Shown: positions 7,043 to 14,905, counted from the stretch's first letter. The stretch is 26,991 bases of DNA from CAYSLA01 sp964431685 (GCA_964431685.1 CAYSLA010000034.1:1-26991), one strand, 5' to 3'. Translations and numbers: made by a program. Notes: generated by a model not told the origin, from the sequence alone.

Positions 7043-7073
7043 TGAAGCGTAACCTTGGCCACACGCATAACAG

Positions 7074-7103
7074 CCGCGCCGCTCACTGATGTAAGCGGCG
7101 CGG
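7074..7103. terminator. GC-rich hairpin between convergent genes
   Basis: Ten-base stem ccgcgccgct (7074-7083) with agcggcgcgg (7094-7103) and a 10-base loop. It is followed by ttaagtt on the plus strand. It lies between the flagellar-like pair and the converging minus-strand gene at 7152, so it probably terminates both. Confidence 0.65.
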
Positions 7104-7151
7104 TTAAGTTATCTGCCGTCTCGAGCTGCGGTCGCTCAGCTAATGCAGCGG

Positions 7152-7715
7152 CTATCCGGCGTCCGGAACCGCGTCTACTCTTCTAAGCTTGGTGGTGTAG
7201 CCGTACCTCTCTTTGCTCCAGCGAGTGGTACCGACCAGAGTCTCAGCGCCTCGAATGTCCAGGGAGTATGACATGACCACTAGTCTCGCCTTGAACTGTT
7301 TCAGGAAACGCTGCGCGGCCATCTTCGCCACGAAATCAGCTTCGTCGAGACTCGCACTCGGCTGCAAAGTAATTCGCAGGACATCCGTTCCGACGAAGCG
7401 TGCGTCCGCTAGGATCGCACCGAAATCTTTGTCATCACGCAAGTCCTGCACGAACTGCTTCCGCGCATCCTCGCCTATTGCACCCGCCCTCGGAGCCGGA
7501 GGCATCTTCTTATAGGCTTCTACGTTGCCTTCAGACTGCCTGGAATACTTGAAACCTACAGCCGAACAGGCAGCGACCACCAGGAGAGCAAGCACCCACA
7601 GCTTGCCGTTCTCTGCCAGCTTGTCGCGCCAAGTCATGCCGTAGGACACGCTCGCGCCAGCGGGCACGTCAACTTCCCAACCCTCAAGCATTCTCTGTCT
7701 CGGAACAGCCGTCAT
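7152..7715 (-). CDS. Membrane-anchored protein of unknown function, last in the isoprenoid operon
   Basis: A 187-residue protein with a cytoplasmic N-terminus (about 1-36), one transmembrane helix (about 38-56: LWVLALLVVAAC) and a C-terminal domain (about 75-180) probably outside the membrane. That domain has alternating strands and helices (DVLRITLQPSASL, RFLKQFKARLVVMSYSL), suggesting a small alpha/beta fold. No family is recognised. AAGGAG about 8 bases before the ATG supports the start. It follows dxs by 92 bases on the same strand, so it may be read through from the isoprenoid operon, but nothing links its function to that pathway. Confidence 0.75.
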   Translation of the reverse strand: MTAVPRQRMLEGWEVDVPAGASVSYGMTWRDKLAENGKLWVLALLVVAACSAVGFKYSRQSEGNVEAYKKMPPAPRAGAIGEDARKQFVQDLRDDKDFGAILADARFVGTDVLRITLQPSASLDEADFVAKMAAQRFLKQFKARLVVMSYSLDIRGAETLVGTTRWSKERYGYTTKLRRVDAVPDAG

Positions 7716-7807
7716 ATCTATTGCTCCTTGCCTAGCGGTAACATGAGAGCGAACCTACAGCCGCCCTCAGACAACATCTGGATGAAATCAACTCACAAGA
7801 GGATACA

Positions 7808-9727
7808 TCAACCATTACTTGAGTATTCCACAATACCCCGCTTGCGACCAATCAATTTGCACGCCGCTTCTGCGATTGCCTCAGAGGTTAGTCCGAACCT
7901 CGCTCTCAGGACTTCCAGCGAATCGTGTTCAACGAAGACATCCGGCACGCCGAGTTGCTTGACGGAATCTGCGGGGAATCCTCGGTTGGCGGCAAGCTCC
8001 AGTACAGCCGATCCGAATCCACCGATCATACTGTTGTCCTCGACTACCAGTACTGGGGACCCGGTGCTCAGAACCTCACAAATCAGCTTCTCGTCCAACG
8101 GCTTCACAAAACGTGAGTTGACCACCCCGACTGAAATGCCCTCCATGTCCAGCTCGTCTGCCGCCTGCAGAGCCGGGTAGACCGTTGAACCAACCGCAAC
8201 CACCCACACGTCCCTGCCTTCGCGCAGTCTTTCGCCCGAGCCTATCGACAGGATAGACGGGGTCGTCGGCTCGTAAGGACACGGTCCCCCGCCCCTGGGA
8301 TACCTGATGGCCATTGGGCCATCGTGCCTCAAGGCCGTAGCCAGCAGGTCCCTGAGCTCGCACGTGTCTTTTGGCGCGGCAATCACCAAACCCGGAATGT
8401 GACGAAGGAAGGAAAGGTCGAATACTCCGTGGTGTGTAGGGCCGTCCTCGCCAACCAGACCGCCTCTGTCGACTGCAAACACCACAGGCAGGCGCTGCAG
8501 ACACACATCGTGGACAACCTGATCGTATGCTCTTTGTAGAAACGTCGAATACAGAGCCACAACAGGCCTGATTCCCCCGGCCGCAAGACCGGCAGCGAAC
8601 GTGACAGCGTGCTGCTCACATATTCCCACATCAAAGAACCTGTCTGGAAAGACCTCAGCGAACTTCGCCAAGCCAGTCCCATCTGGCATAGCCGCGGTTA
8701 TGGCAACTATCCGCTTGTCTTCCCGGGCAATATCCACCAGGGTCTCGGAAAAGGCCTTTGTATAGGTAGTGTTTCCGGAGGCGCGCTCGATGCTGCCATC
8801 TGCAACATCAAACCCGGTTATTCCGTGGAAGACACGCGAGTTGTTCTCCGCGTACTCGTATCCCTTGCCCTTCTTAGTGACCACGTGCACGAGAATTGGC
8901 CCGTCGAACTGTTTCGCGCTCTCCAGTATCTCCATCGTCAGTTCGGTGTTGTGTCCGTCAATTGGACCCAGATAGGTGAATCCCAGCTCCTCAAACAAAG
9001 CGCCGGCCTTGGAGCCAAACAATCGAACGACACCGTGGCTGAGGCCTTCGGCGGCGTGCGCAAGGGTTCTGCCGGCAGGCATCCTCTCCACCACCTCTTT
9101 GGCCCTCGTCTCAACTCGCTGATAGAGCGGAAGCATTCGCAGTTTGCTGAGGTGCAGAGACATAGCTCCAACGTTCTCGGCTATGGACATCTTGTTGTCG
9201 TTAAGCACGACGATAATGTTAGTCTTCAGTGCCCCGGCGTTGTTCATGCCCTCCAGAGCCATTCCGCCGTTTAGAGCGCCATCACCGATGACTGCAACAA
9301 CGCTCCAGTCTCCGCCGACGAGATCGCGGGCCTTCGCTAGTCCTAAAGCCGCGGATATTGAAGTGCTGGCGTGACCGGCTCCGAAGGCGTCGTGTTCATT
9401 CTCTTCGCGCCTGGGAAACCCGGAGATTCCGCCCCCCTGCCTCAGGCCGGAGAAGCCCTGACGCCTGCCTGTAAGAAGCTTGTGAGGATAACACTGGTGG
9501 CCGACGTCCCACACAATTCTATCGCGGGGTGACTCGAACACAGAGTGCAGGGCGATTGTCAGCTCCACCACTCCGAGGTTCGAGGAAAGGTGGCCGCCTG
9601 TGCGAGAGACAGTGTCGATGATAACGCGCCGCATGTCCGAGGCGAGAATCAGCCTCTCCGAAGCGCTGAGCCTCTTCAGTTCCGACAGTGATTCAATACG
9701 GTCCAATACTGAGCACTTATCGCTCAT
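7808..9727 (-). CDS. dxs: 1-deoxy-D-xylulose-5-phosphate synthase
   Basis: Thiamine-diphosphate enzyme that condenses pyruvate with glyceraldehyde-3-phosphate to DXP, the first step of the MEP isoprenoid pathway and a source of DXP for thiamine and pyridoxal. The 639 residues match family length. Visible motifs are GGHLSSNLG (44-52, H46), DVGHQ (74-78), GHAST (118-122), the ThDP/metal motif GDGALNGG (148-155) through N178 in NDN, and DVGICEQHAV with the catalytic Glu. The start codon overlaps the upstream nucleotidyltransferase stop by 4 bases (ATGA), so the two are translationally coupled, and ggaag precedes the ATG. Confidence 0.97.
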   Translation of the reverse strand: MSDKCSVLDRIESLSELKRLSASERLILASDMRRVIIDTVSRTGGHLSSNLGVVELTIALHSVFESPRDRIVWDVGHQCYPHKLLTGRRQGFSGLRQGGGISGFPRREENEHDAFGAGHASTSISAALGLAKARDLVGGDWSVVAVIGDGALNGGMALEGMNNAGALKTNIIVVLNDNKMSIAENVGAMSLHLSKLRMLPLYQRVETRAKEVVERMPAGRTLAHAAEGLSHGVVRLFGSKAGALFEELGFTYLGPIDGHNTELTMEILESAKQFDGPILVHVVTKKGKGYEYAENNSRVFHGITGFDVADGSIERASGNTTYTKAFSETLVDIAREDKRIVAITAAMPDGTGLAKFAEVFPDRFFDVGICEQHAVTFAAGLAAGGIRPVVALYSTFLQRAYDQVVHDVCLQRLPVVFAVDRGGLVGEDGPTHHGVFDLSFLRHIPGLVIAAPKDTCELRDLLATALRHDGPMAIRYPRGGGPCPYEPTTPSILSIGSGERLREGRDVWVVAVGSTVYPALQAADELDMEGISVGVVNSRFVKPLDEKLICEVLSTGSPVLVVEDNSMIGGFGSAVLELAANRGFPADSVKQLGVPDVFVEHDSLEVLRARFGLTSEAIAEAACKLIGRKRGIVEYSSNG

Positions 9728-10518
9728 AGCACTTCCATTTCGCCCGCCAGCGTTTTTCCCCGCGCAAGCAGGATGGCGTTCGCGGTTTGCATATCTGATT
9801 CCTTGTCCACATCCTCGGCAAGCTCCGGAAAGTCACTGATTACGGCAGCCACGCTCGCCTGAAGAACCCGCGAAGCGGCGTCCTCCAGGGAGGCTATGTT
9901 GAGGACCCACGGAAGCGCTTGCGCGACGATTACACGGGCCAGCAATCCAACACCTATAATACGCGCCAGGCGGGTAACTTGTTTCCGCGCGTCATAGGCG
10001 CCGCTGACCATATCCCAATTGTCTCTGACGAAGGACTTGGTGACCATAGTAACGTTGCCGCCCGTAAACGTGCCCTGCGCCGTCTTGAGATATGTGCGTT
10101 TCATCTGCGGATAGCTCGACTCACACACTTCGCGGCGCACGATTGGATAGGCAAAATCAACCTGCAACGCAGTTGCGCGTTCCACAAAATCGTCAATAGC
10201 TGCGGATGTCACCATTGGTATGTCTGCGCTCACTAGCAGCACGCGTTCACCGCCACCCTCAAGAGCATCGATACCACGCTTAATGTTCTCCACTAGAGTA
10301 TCACCAGGTTCGACTACCGTGTCGAGTCCATCAGCCTTGACATCTCCTACTGCGACAATGCGTGATAGGGTGGACGCGTTTGTGAGTGCATCAACCGTCC
10401 AATGAAGCATCGGTCTGCCAGCGATGTCAGTCATAGCACGGTTGGGCAGTTTGTCGCCGGCACCCGAATCACTGCCCGGCGGAGACCCTGCCAGCACAAC
10501 AGCGTCTATATCGCGCAT
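9724..10518 (-). CDS. MobA-like nucleotidyltransferase in the isoprenoid operon
   Basis: A 264-residue protein with a GT-A-type nucleotidyltransferase fold. The N-terminus carries a diverged nucleotide loop, VVLAGSPPG (7-15) with GDKLPNRAM (21-29), instead of the usual GxGxRxG-PK. D99 in VSADIPMVT (96-104) is the probable metal ligand, and TGGNV (152-156) is a second conserved block. It lies between ispE and dxs, overlapping ispE by 13 bases and dxs by 4. IspD, the cytidylyltransferase that acts before IspE, is itself such a fold, so a CTP-using role is tempting. The motifs, however, look closer to general MobA-like proteins than to canonical IspD. Family confident, substrate unknown. Confidence 0.8.
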   Translation of the reverse strand: MRDIDAVVLAGSPPGSDSGAGDKLPNRAMTDIAGRPMLHWTVDALTNASTLSRIVAVGDVKADGLDTVVEPGDTLVENIKRGIDALEGGGERVLLVSADIPMVTSAAIDDFVERATALQVDFAYPIVRREVCESSYPQMKRTYLKTAQGTFTGGNVTMVTKSFVRDNWDMVSGAYDARKQVTRLARIIGVGLLARVIVAQALPWVLNIASLEDAASRVLQASVAAVISDFPELAEDVDKESDMQTANAILLARGKTLAGEMEVL

Positions 10519-11408
10519 TGGGCCTCACTGACCAGGCAGGACTGCTCCCGGGTCAACGAACTAACCGCAAATACACTCTCAAAACTCCCTTTGATATCAA
10601 GCGCCGCATCCTCGGCCTGCTCGCGAGAGTCAAACACCCCAAATACGCACGCGCCACTGCCGGCAAGCATCGTGCCGACGGATCCGTGATCAGCGAGAAC
10701 CCTCTTCGCCTGCGCAATGTCATCATAGGCACTCGTGATCACAACATCGAAATCATTCTGCATGAGTTGAACCACCGAATCGAGGTCGGCGTTGCGGATT
10801 GCCGATTCCATTTCATCGCTTGCGCTTCTACTTCGCAATCGAGGTTGCTTGTCCAACTCTCCATAGGCCCATTTGGTTACGACCCCATCGTGAGGCTTAA
10901 TCACCACAAGATGGAGTTGAGGCGCATCAGGCAGTGACACAACGTCCTCGCCCCTACTCCTCAACCGACACGTTCCACCATAGACAAACAGCGCCGCGTC
11001 TGAACCTACGGTCGAGCTTACGTCGATCAGTTGGGTATGCGTGAGGTTTGTTTCGTATATGCGGTCAAGCCCTGCGATAGCAGCCGCGGCATTCGCGCTC
11101 CCACCGCCCAGACCGGCCTTTACCGGGACGGTCTTTGCCAGCCTGCATACTGCCCCTCCGTAAATTCCAGTATATCGAAAGAAGGCTCTGCACGCTCGGA
11201 AGACAAGATTGCTCTTCCCGGCCGGTACATCCTGTACATCCACTGTCACGTCAATCAGCCCAGGCTCCGTCTTGCTGACCGTCACCTCGTCCGATATGTC
11301 GATGACCTGAGTTATGCTGTCCAGATTGTGATAGCCATCACGCCTCTTGTCCAGCACTTCCAGAGTCAGATTGATCTTCGCGAACGAGCGTAGTGTGATC
11401 TCATCCAT
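10506..11408 (-). CDS. ispE: 4-diphosphocytidyl-2-C-methyl-D-erythritol kinase
   Basis: GHMP-family kinase that phosphorylates CDP-ME in the MEP pathway. The 300-residue reading begins MDEITLRSFAKINL, with catalytic K11 in AKINL. The ATP loop VPVKAGLGGGSANAAA (95-110), D137 in VGSDAALF (the catalytic Asp position), and LAGSGACVFG near the C-terminus are present. I chose ATG 11408 because homologues start just before AKINL; the longer GTG reading from 11474 adds 22 unrelated residues. The ribosome site is weak at either start. It is first in the minus-strand operon ispE-nucleotidyltransferase-dxs, behind a recognisable promoter at 11498-11527. Confidence 0.94.
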   Translation of the reverse strand: MDEITLRSFAKINLTLEVLDKRRDGYHNLDSITQVIDISDEVTVSKTEPGLIDVTVDVQDVPAGKSNLVFRACRAFFRYTGIYGGAVCRLAKTVPVKAGLGGGSANAAAAIAGLDRIYETNLTHTQLIDVSSTVGSDAALFVYGGTCRLRSRGEDVVSLPDAPQLHLVVIKPHDGVVTKWAYGELDKQPRLRSRSASDEMESAIRNADLDSVVQLMQNDFDVVITSAYDDIAQAKRVLADHGSVGTMLAGSGACVFGVFDSREQAEDAALDIKGSFESVFAVSSLTREQSCLVSEAQCAI

Positions 11409-11497
11409 GTATATATATTTCACGATCCGCTGGCAAAAAGGTCGGATCCCCCAGCCAGTCTGCCCAGTGTACACCTTTCATTCTTAGTTGACCCTTA

Positions 11498-11527
11498 AGT
11501 TTAGCAACGACCCGCCTGTGGTGTCAA
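11498..11527 (-). promoter_or_regulatory. Sigma-70-type promoter for ispE operon
   Basis: On the minus strand TTGACA (11527-11522) is followed after 18 bases by TAAACT (11503-11498), a 6/6 and 4/6 match. The start would be near 11491, giving a leader of about 80 bases to ispE. Confidence 0.6.
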
Positions 11528-11631
11528 AGTACACAACGCTGGCTGCGAGAAGTAGTGCCGCCTATGCACCCGACCAAAGACACGACAAGAACTTCCGCAC
11601 GTTGGGATGTCCAGGATTCGAGAAGCAGGTC

Positions 11632-11660
11632 TTGACAGCTTTCAGGAATTCGGCTATAAT
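11632..11660 (+). promoter_or_regulatory. Perfect-consensus sigma-70 promoter for the kinase/Ppx operon
   Basis: TTGACA (11632-11637), a 17-base spacer and TATAAT (11655-11660): a 12/12 match at optimal spacing. Transcription should start near 11667. Such a strong promoter implies high or tightly repressed expression of the downstream four genes. Confidence 0.85.
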
Positions 11661-11774
11661 ATGACGTGTTCGTTTGCGCAGTGTGCGATATAGTGCCGTC
11701 CAGAGCGTAGAGAGATTCCGCTTTGGGGGCTTAAGTGTGTGTACGGCGGACACGCGCCAAGTCACACGGAGCGT

Positions 11775-11780
11775 GGAGGT
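11775..11780 (+). promoter_or_regulatory. Shine-Dalgarno fixing a TTG start
   Basis: GGAGGT ends 5 bases before TTG 11786. The longer GTG reading from 11735 has no ribosome site and adds 17 residues lacking kinase homology. Confidence 0.75.
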
Positions 11781-11785
11781 TTGAA

Positions 11786-12511
11786 TTGATTTCCAGCAAA
11801 CTCCGGGGCGATACTTCCAACGGAGCGCTGATCGTAGTAGAGGGTATCGATGGCTCAGGAAAGAGCACACAGATACATCTTCTGCACAGATGGCTTCTAA
11901 GCGAAGGTTACAAGGTTTTCTTCAGTGACTGGAACTCGTCTCCCCTTGTAAAAGGGACAACCAAACTCGGGAAGAAGCGCAGGACACTTACTCCAACCAC
12001 ATTTTCGCTCATCCACGCGACAGACTTCGCCGATCGCACCGAGCATCAAATAATCCCAGCGCTAAAGGCCGGGGCTATAGTGCTGGCTGATCGCTATCAA
12101 TACACGGCGTTTGCCCGCGACGTCGCGAGAGGCGTGCCCCCCGGTTGGGTGAGAAACCTCTATGATTTCAGCGCGAAACCTGACATCGCCTTCTACTTCC
12201 GTGTTCCCCTTGAAGTATCGCTGGAGAGAATCCTGACCGGTCGGGCACAGTTAAAGTACTATGAGGCCGGCCTGGATATCGGACTCTCAGACGACATCCG
12301 GGAGTCTTTCAAGATGTTTCAGTCTCGCATTATGGGCGAGTACGACGATATGGTCGACGAGTTCGGATTGACCGTCGTGGATGGCACCCGATCCATTGAG
12401 GAACAGCAGCACGAGGTTAGATGTATCGTCCTGGACCATCTGACCAAACGCAAGGGCATCCGCCCTGAGACCACAGGAGAGACTGATGGCAAGATTCCGC
12501 TTCTACGGTGA
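11786..12511 (+). CDS. Thymidylate kinase-like P-loop kinase, copy 1
   Basis: A 241-residue P-loop kinase of the thymidylate kinase superfamily, with intact Walker A GIDGSGKS (20-27) and a DRY motif (102-104). After DRY, the classical substrate segment AYQG is replaced by AFARDVARG, and the region that should hold the lid reads KYYEAGLD, so dTMP may not be the substrate. The next gene encodes a paralogue sharing the ARD-xxRG and Y-(Y/W)-E-(A/S)-G-(L/M)-D blocks, which suggests a special subfamily. From memory, similar proteins occur near polyphosphate genes in Chloroflexota and Actinobacteria; this was not verified. TTG start chosen for the GGAGGT 5 bases upstream. The 3' end overlaps the next gene by 26 bases. 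It could still be the cell's true Tmk. Confidence 0.85.
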   Translation: MISSKLRGDTSNGALIVVEGIDGSGKSTQIHLLHRWLLSEGYKVFFSDWNSSPLVKGTTKLGKKRRTLTPTTFSLIHATDFADRTEHQIIPALKAGAIVLADRYQYTAFARDVARGVPPGWVRNLYDFSAKPDIAFYFRVPLEVSLERILTGRAQLKYYEAGLDIGLSDDIRESFKMFQSRIMGEYDDMVDEFGLTVVDGTRSIEEQQHEVRCIVLDHLTKRKGIRPETTGETDGKIPLLR

Positions 12512-13187
12512 ACCATTGCCGGGCGTTGACCTCGACTCACTGACAGGAAGACTGATCGTCCTGGAAGGTCCCGATGGCGTTGGCAGGTCAACCCAGGCAG
12601 AAATGTTGAGAGAGTGGTTGGAGAGTGCGGGACATGCCGTTGCTGACACGGGACTCACCCGCTCTGAACTGACCCAGGAGGGTCTTGACGAGGCTAAGAA
12701 GGGACACACTCTGGGACGCAAGACAATGTCCCTGTTCTATGCCACGGACTTCGCCGACCGGCTGGAGAACCAGATCATCCCAGCTCTCAGAGCAGGCTAT
12801 CACGTCTTGTCGGACAGGTATTTCTTCTCGATCTGTGCCCGGGACATCGTGCGCGGAGCGGACCCGGTGTGGCTTGAGAGTATCTATGGGTTTGCGCTGG
12901 TTCCTGATCTGGTGTTGTATATGAGAGCAGGGGTCAACGATTTGTTACCTCGAGCGCTCTATGGAAAAGGCTTCAACTATTGGGAGTCCGGAATGGACCT
13001 CGCATTGGGTAGTGATTTCTTTGACAGCTTTGTTGAGTATCAATCAAAGGTCATAGCCGAACTGGACAAGATCGCCGCAAGGCACGCATTCTGCGTGATC
13101 GATGCGTCCCGCGCCACCGAACAGATATTCGACGACCTACGGGCCGCAATAGGGCCCGTTCTTTCAGGGAGTCCTGTCCTGAAATAA
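12486..13187 (+). CDS. Thymidylate kinase-like protein, copy 2, with Arg in the P-loop
   Basis: Paralogue of the preceding kinase (233 residues). The Walker A reads GPDGVGRS (28-35): the catalytic Lys is Arg (R34). The DRY motif (110-112), SICARDIVRG (115-124) and NYWESGMD (164-171) are retained. Lys-to-Arg in the P-loop usually abolishes or strongly lowers phosphoryl transfer, so this copy may be a regulatory or structural partner of copy 1 in a heterodimer, though nucleotide binding could persist. An ATG start follows AGGAGA by 5 bases. The overlap with copy 1 and the 29-base gap to ppx place it inside one operon. It is a full-length gene with no frameshift, so it is unlikely to be a decaying pseudogene. 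Confidence 0.87.
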   Translation: MARFRFYGEPLPGVDLDSLTGRLIVLEGPDGVGRSTQAEMLREWLESAGHAVADTGLTRSELTQEGLDEAKKGHTLGRKTMSLFYATDFADRLENQIIPALRAGYHVLSDRYFFSICARDIVRGADPVWLESIYGFALVPDLVLYMRAGVNDLLPRALYGKGFNYWESGMDLALGSDFFDSFVEYQSKVIAELDKIAARHAFCVIDASRATEQIFDDLRAAIGPVLSGSPVLK

Positions 13188-13216
13188 CGAAGACTTAGGG
13201 AGGCGACACAACAGAA

Positions 13217-14146
13217 GTGAAAGTCGCAGTAGTAGAGATAGGTACAAACTCGGTCAAACTGGCCATAGCGGAGAAACAACCCAGCGGCGAGCTGGCCATA
13301 CTTCGTGACTCGATAATCAACTCCCGTCTTGGCGAAAGCTTCGATGCGGAAGGCGAGATTGCGCAAGCGGCAGAGAAGCGAACAATGGACGCTGTCCGCA
13401 AGCACCTGGACGCCCTTAACGCTCAGAAGCCGGACAAAGTTAGGGTAATCGCCACTGCCGCAGTCCGAGAGGCGAAAAACGGTCCTCAGTTTAAGGCCCG
13501 AATCAAAGAGATGTTCGACAAGGACCTTGAAGTCCTTACTGCCAAGGAGGAATGCCGTCTTTCCCACGTGTCGGTTTCCCTGGACAGCAAGTTTGGCAAG
13601 TACGATAAAGAACAGGTGACTGTCGACGTTGGCGGCGGCTCAACCGAGCTCACATTCGGACTGGGCGGGAAGATACGCGTGAGCAGGAGCGTGAAACTGG
13701 GAGCCGTGCGAATCACCGAGAAATTCCTGGACCCAGAGCAGCCCACAATGCCGCAGGTCCGCAAGGCCACCGAATATGCCCGACAGGAGCTCGCATCAAG
13801 CATCGGAGGCGGTTTCGCCGGACGCGTGGTTGGTATCGGCGGCAGCGCCGTCAATCTGGTCAGAGTGTGGAATGAGGTCCCCCTTGACAAGACCGACGAA
13901 GCTCACGGGATGAGCGTCTCGGGGTCCGATCTATTCATGCTGATCGAGGGTATGTGCGCGCTCAGTCTGGAGAAACGGAAGACTATGATAGGCCTGGAGC
14001 CGGACAGAGCAGACATAATAATCGGGGGCGCGATCGTACTTGAGTCTATACTGGCAATGCTCGGCTGCACCGACATGGTCGTTTCGATCCGCGGAGTTCG
14101 TCACGGCGCACTGTACGAGATGCTCGACGTGAAGGCGGCAAACTGA
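13217..14146 (+). CDS. Short Ppx/GppA-family phosphatase
   Basis: A 309-residue member of the ASKHA phosphatase family that hydrolyses polyphosphate or pppGpp. Domain I/II motifs are visible: EIGTNS (7-12, with Glu where Asp is usual), ATAAVREA (78-85), the catalytic segment AKEECRL (108-114), VDVGGGSTEL (135-144), a VGIGGSAVNL loop, RADIIIGG and GVRHGAL. The length matches the short two-domain form; the C-terminal HD-like domain of E. coli Ppx/GppA is missing but occurs as the next gene. GTG start, with gggagg about 13 bases upstream, a longer spacing than usual. Exopolyphosphatase is the likeliest activity given the kinase neighbours, but pppGpp phosphatase cannot be excluded. Confidence 0.9.
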   Translation: MKVAVVEIGTNSVKLAIAEKQPSGELAILRDSIINSRLGESFDAEGEIAQAAEKRTMDAVRKHLDALNAQKPDKVRVIATAAVREAKNGPQFKARIKEMFDKDLEVLTAKEECRLSHVSVSLDSKFGKYDKEQVTVDVGGGSTELTFGLGGKIRVSRSVKLGAVRITEKFLDPEQPTMPQVRKATEYARQELASSIGGGFAGRVVGIGGSAVNLVRVWNEVPLDKTDEAHGMSVSGSDLFMLIEGMCALSLEKRKTMIGLEPDRADIIIGGAIVLESILAMLGCTDMVVSIRGVRHGALYEMLDVKAAN

Positions 14147-14210
14147 GAACGTCAATGCTGGTTTCTCACATCATCAATGACGAGACCTAATCTGGCGAAG
14201 CGAGACGGCT

Positions 14211-14807
14211 ATGTTACTGGACTCGATCGAGAAATACGCATCGGTCTATGACTGTGATCTGGAACACAGCCAGAACGTACGAAGCCTCGCCATTCAGCTT
14301 TTCGACGTGTCTCCGAAACTCCACGGGCTGGGCGAGACCGAGAGAAGACTGCTGGGCACAGCCGCTTTGCTGCACGATATAGGATGGGAATACGGGCAGA
14401 GTCGACACCACAAGAACTCAGCCCGTATGATCCTGGAAAACCCTCCAAGCGGGCTGACGGAACGCGAACTGCTCATTGTCGCCAACATCGCCAGGTACCA
14501 CCGCAAAGCGCTCCCGGCCATCTCTCACGTCGACTATGCCAGACTGCCAAGTGCGGACCGCGAAACAGTAGATAAACTCGCTGCACTGCTGAGAATCGCT
14601 GACGGCCTGGACGTCACACACGACGCACGGGTGTCTATCGAGAACTTCGCATTCAGCAAGCAAAGCGCACGTCTCCGTCTATCCTGCGCAGGCGAACCAT
14701 CGCCAAATATCGACTCCGCTATGAAGAAGGCCGACTTGTTCGAACGGGTCTTTCAAAGAAGACTGCTGATTGAACCTAGCCGGGTTCGAAGAGGCTGTTC
14801 GACGTGA
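14211..14807 (+). CDS. HD-domain phosphohydrolase, Ppx/GppA domain III-like
   Basis: A 198-residue HD-superfamily protein. Metal-ligand candidates are H19, H55-D56 in LLHDIG, H66/H67 in SRHHKNS, H97 in ARYHRK and D131 in RIADGLD. The pattern RYHRK ... LAALLRIADGLD resembles the C-terminal domain fused to long Ppx/GppA enzymes, yet here it is free-standing, 64 bases after the short Ppx gene. HD residues appear intact, so it may be a catalytic phosphohydrolase as well as a partner subunit. The ATG start has only a weak ribosome site. The substrate is unknown; polyphosphate, (p)ppGpp or nucleotides are reasonable guesses. It is last in the operon; the tRNA on the opposite strand follows. Confidence 0.85.
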   Translation: MLLDSIEKYASVYDCDLEHSQNVRSLAIQLFDVSPKLHGLGETERRLLGTAALLHDIGWEYGQSRHHKNSARMILENPPSGLTERELLIVANIARYHRKALPAISHVDYARLPSADRETVDKLAALLRIADGLDVTHDARVSIENFAFSKQSARLRLSCAGEPSPNIDSAMKKADLFERVFQRRLLIEPSRVRRGCST

Positions 14808-14817
14808 GGGGAAAAGA

Positions 14818-14892
14818 TGGTAGCGCCAAGGGGAGTTGAACCCCTCTCCCGGCCTTGAAAGAGCCGTGTGCTAACCGATGCACCATGGCGCC
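14818..14892 (-). tRNA. tRNA-Glu (anticodon TTC), CCA encoded
   Basis: Read on the minus strand from 14892. The acceptor arm GGCGCCA/TGGCGCT has a G1-U72 wobble. The D stem is GTGC/GCAC with an 8-base loop. The anticodon stem CGGCT/GGCCG carries loop CTTTCAA, giving anticodon TTC for Glu. The T arm is AGGGG-TTCAACT-CCCCT. Discriminator A (14821) and a genomic CCA (14820-14818) complete it, followed by tctttt. The fold is complete and the variable loop short. Confidence 0.95.
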
Positions 14893-14905
14893 ACGCTAGG
14901 ATCTT

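Larger units (their letters stand above)
11409..11785. other. Divergent promoter region between ispE and the kinase operon
   Basis: A gene-free interval of 377 bases. It contains the leftward ispE promoter (11498-11527), the rightward consensus promoter (11632-11660), and the roughly 119-base leader of the kinase operon ending in the GGAGGT ribosome site. Open reading stretches here have no coding character. No clear riboswitch is seen in the leader. Confidence 0.6.

Noticed and set aside
8609..9274. 221-codon plus-strand frame opposite dxs
   Set aside because: Antisense to a certain gene; no motif.
11735..11785. Longer N-terminus of kinase copy 1 from GTG 11735
   Set aside because: No ribosome site at 11735; GGAGGT before TTG 11786 gives a start nearer the P-loop as in family members.
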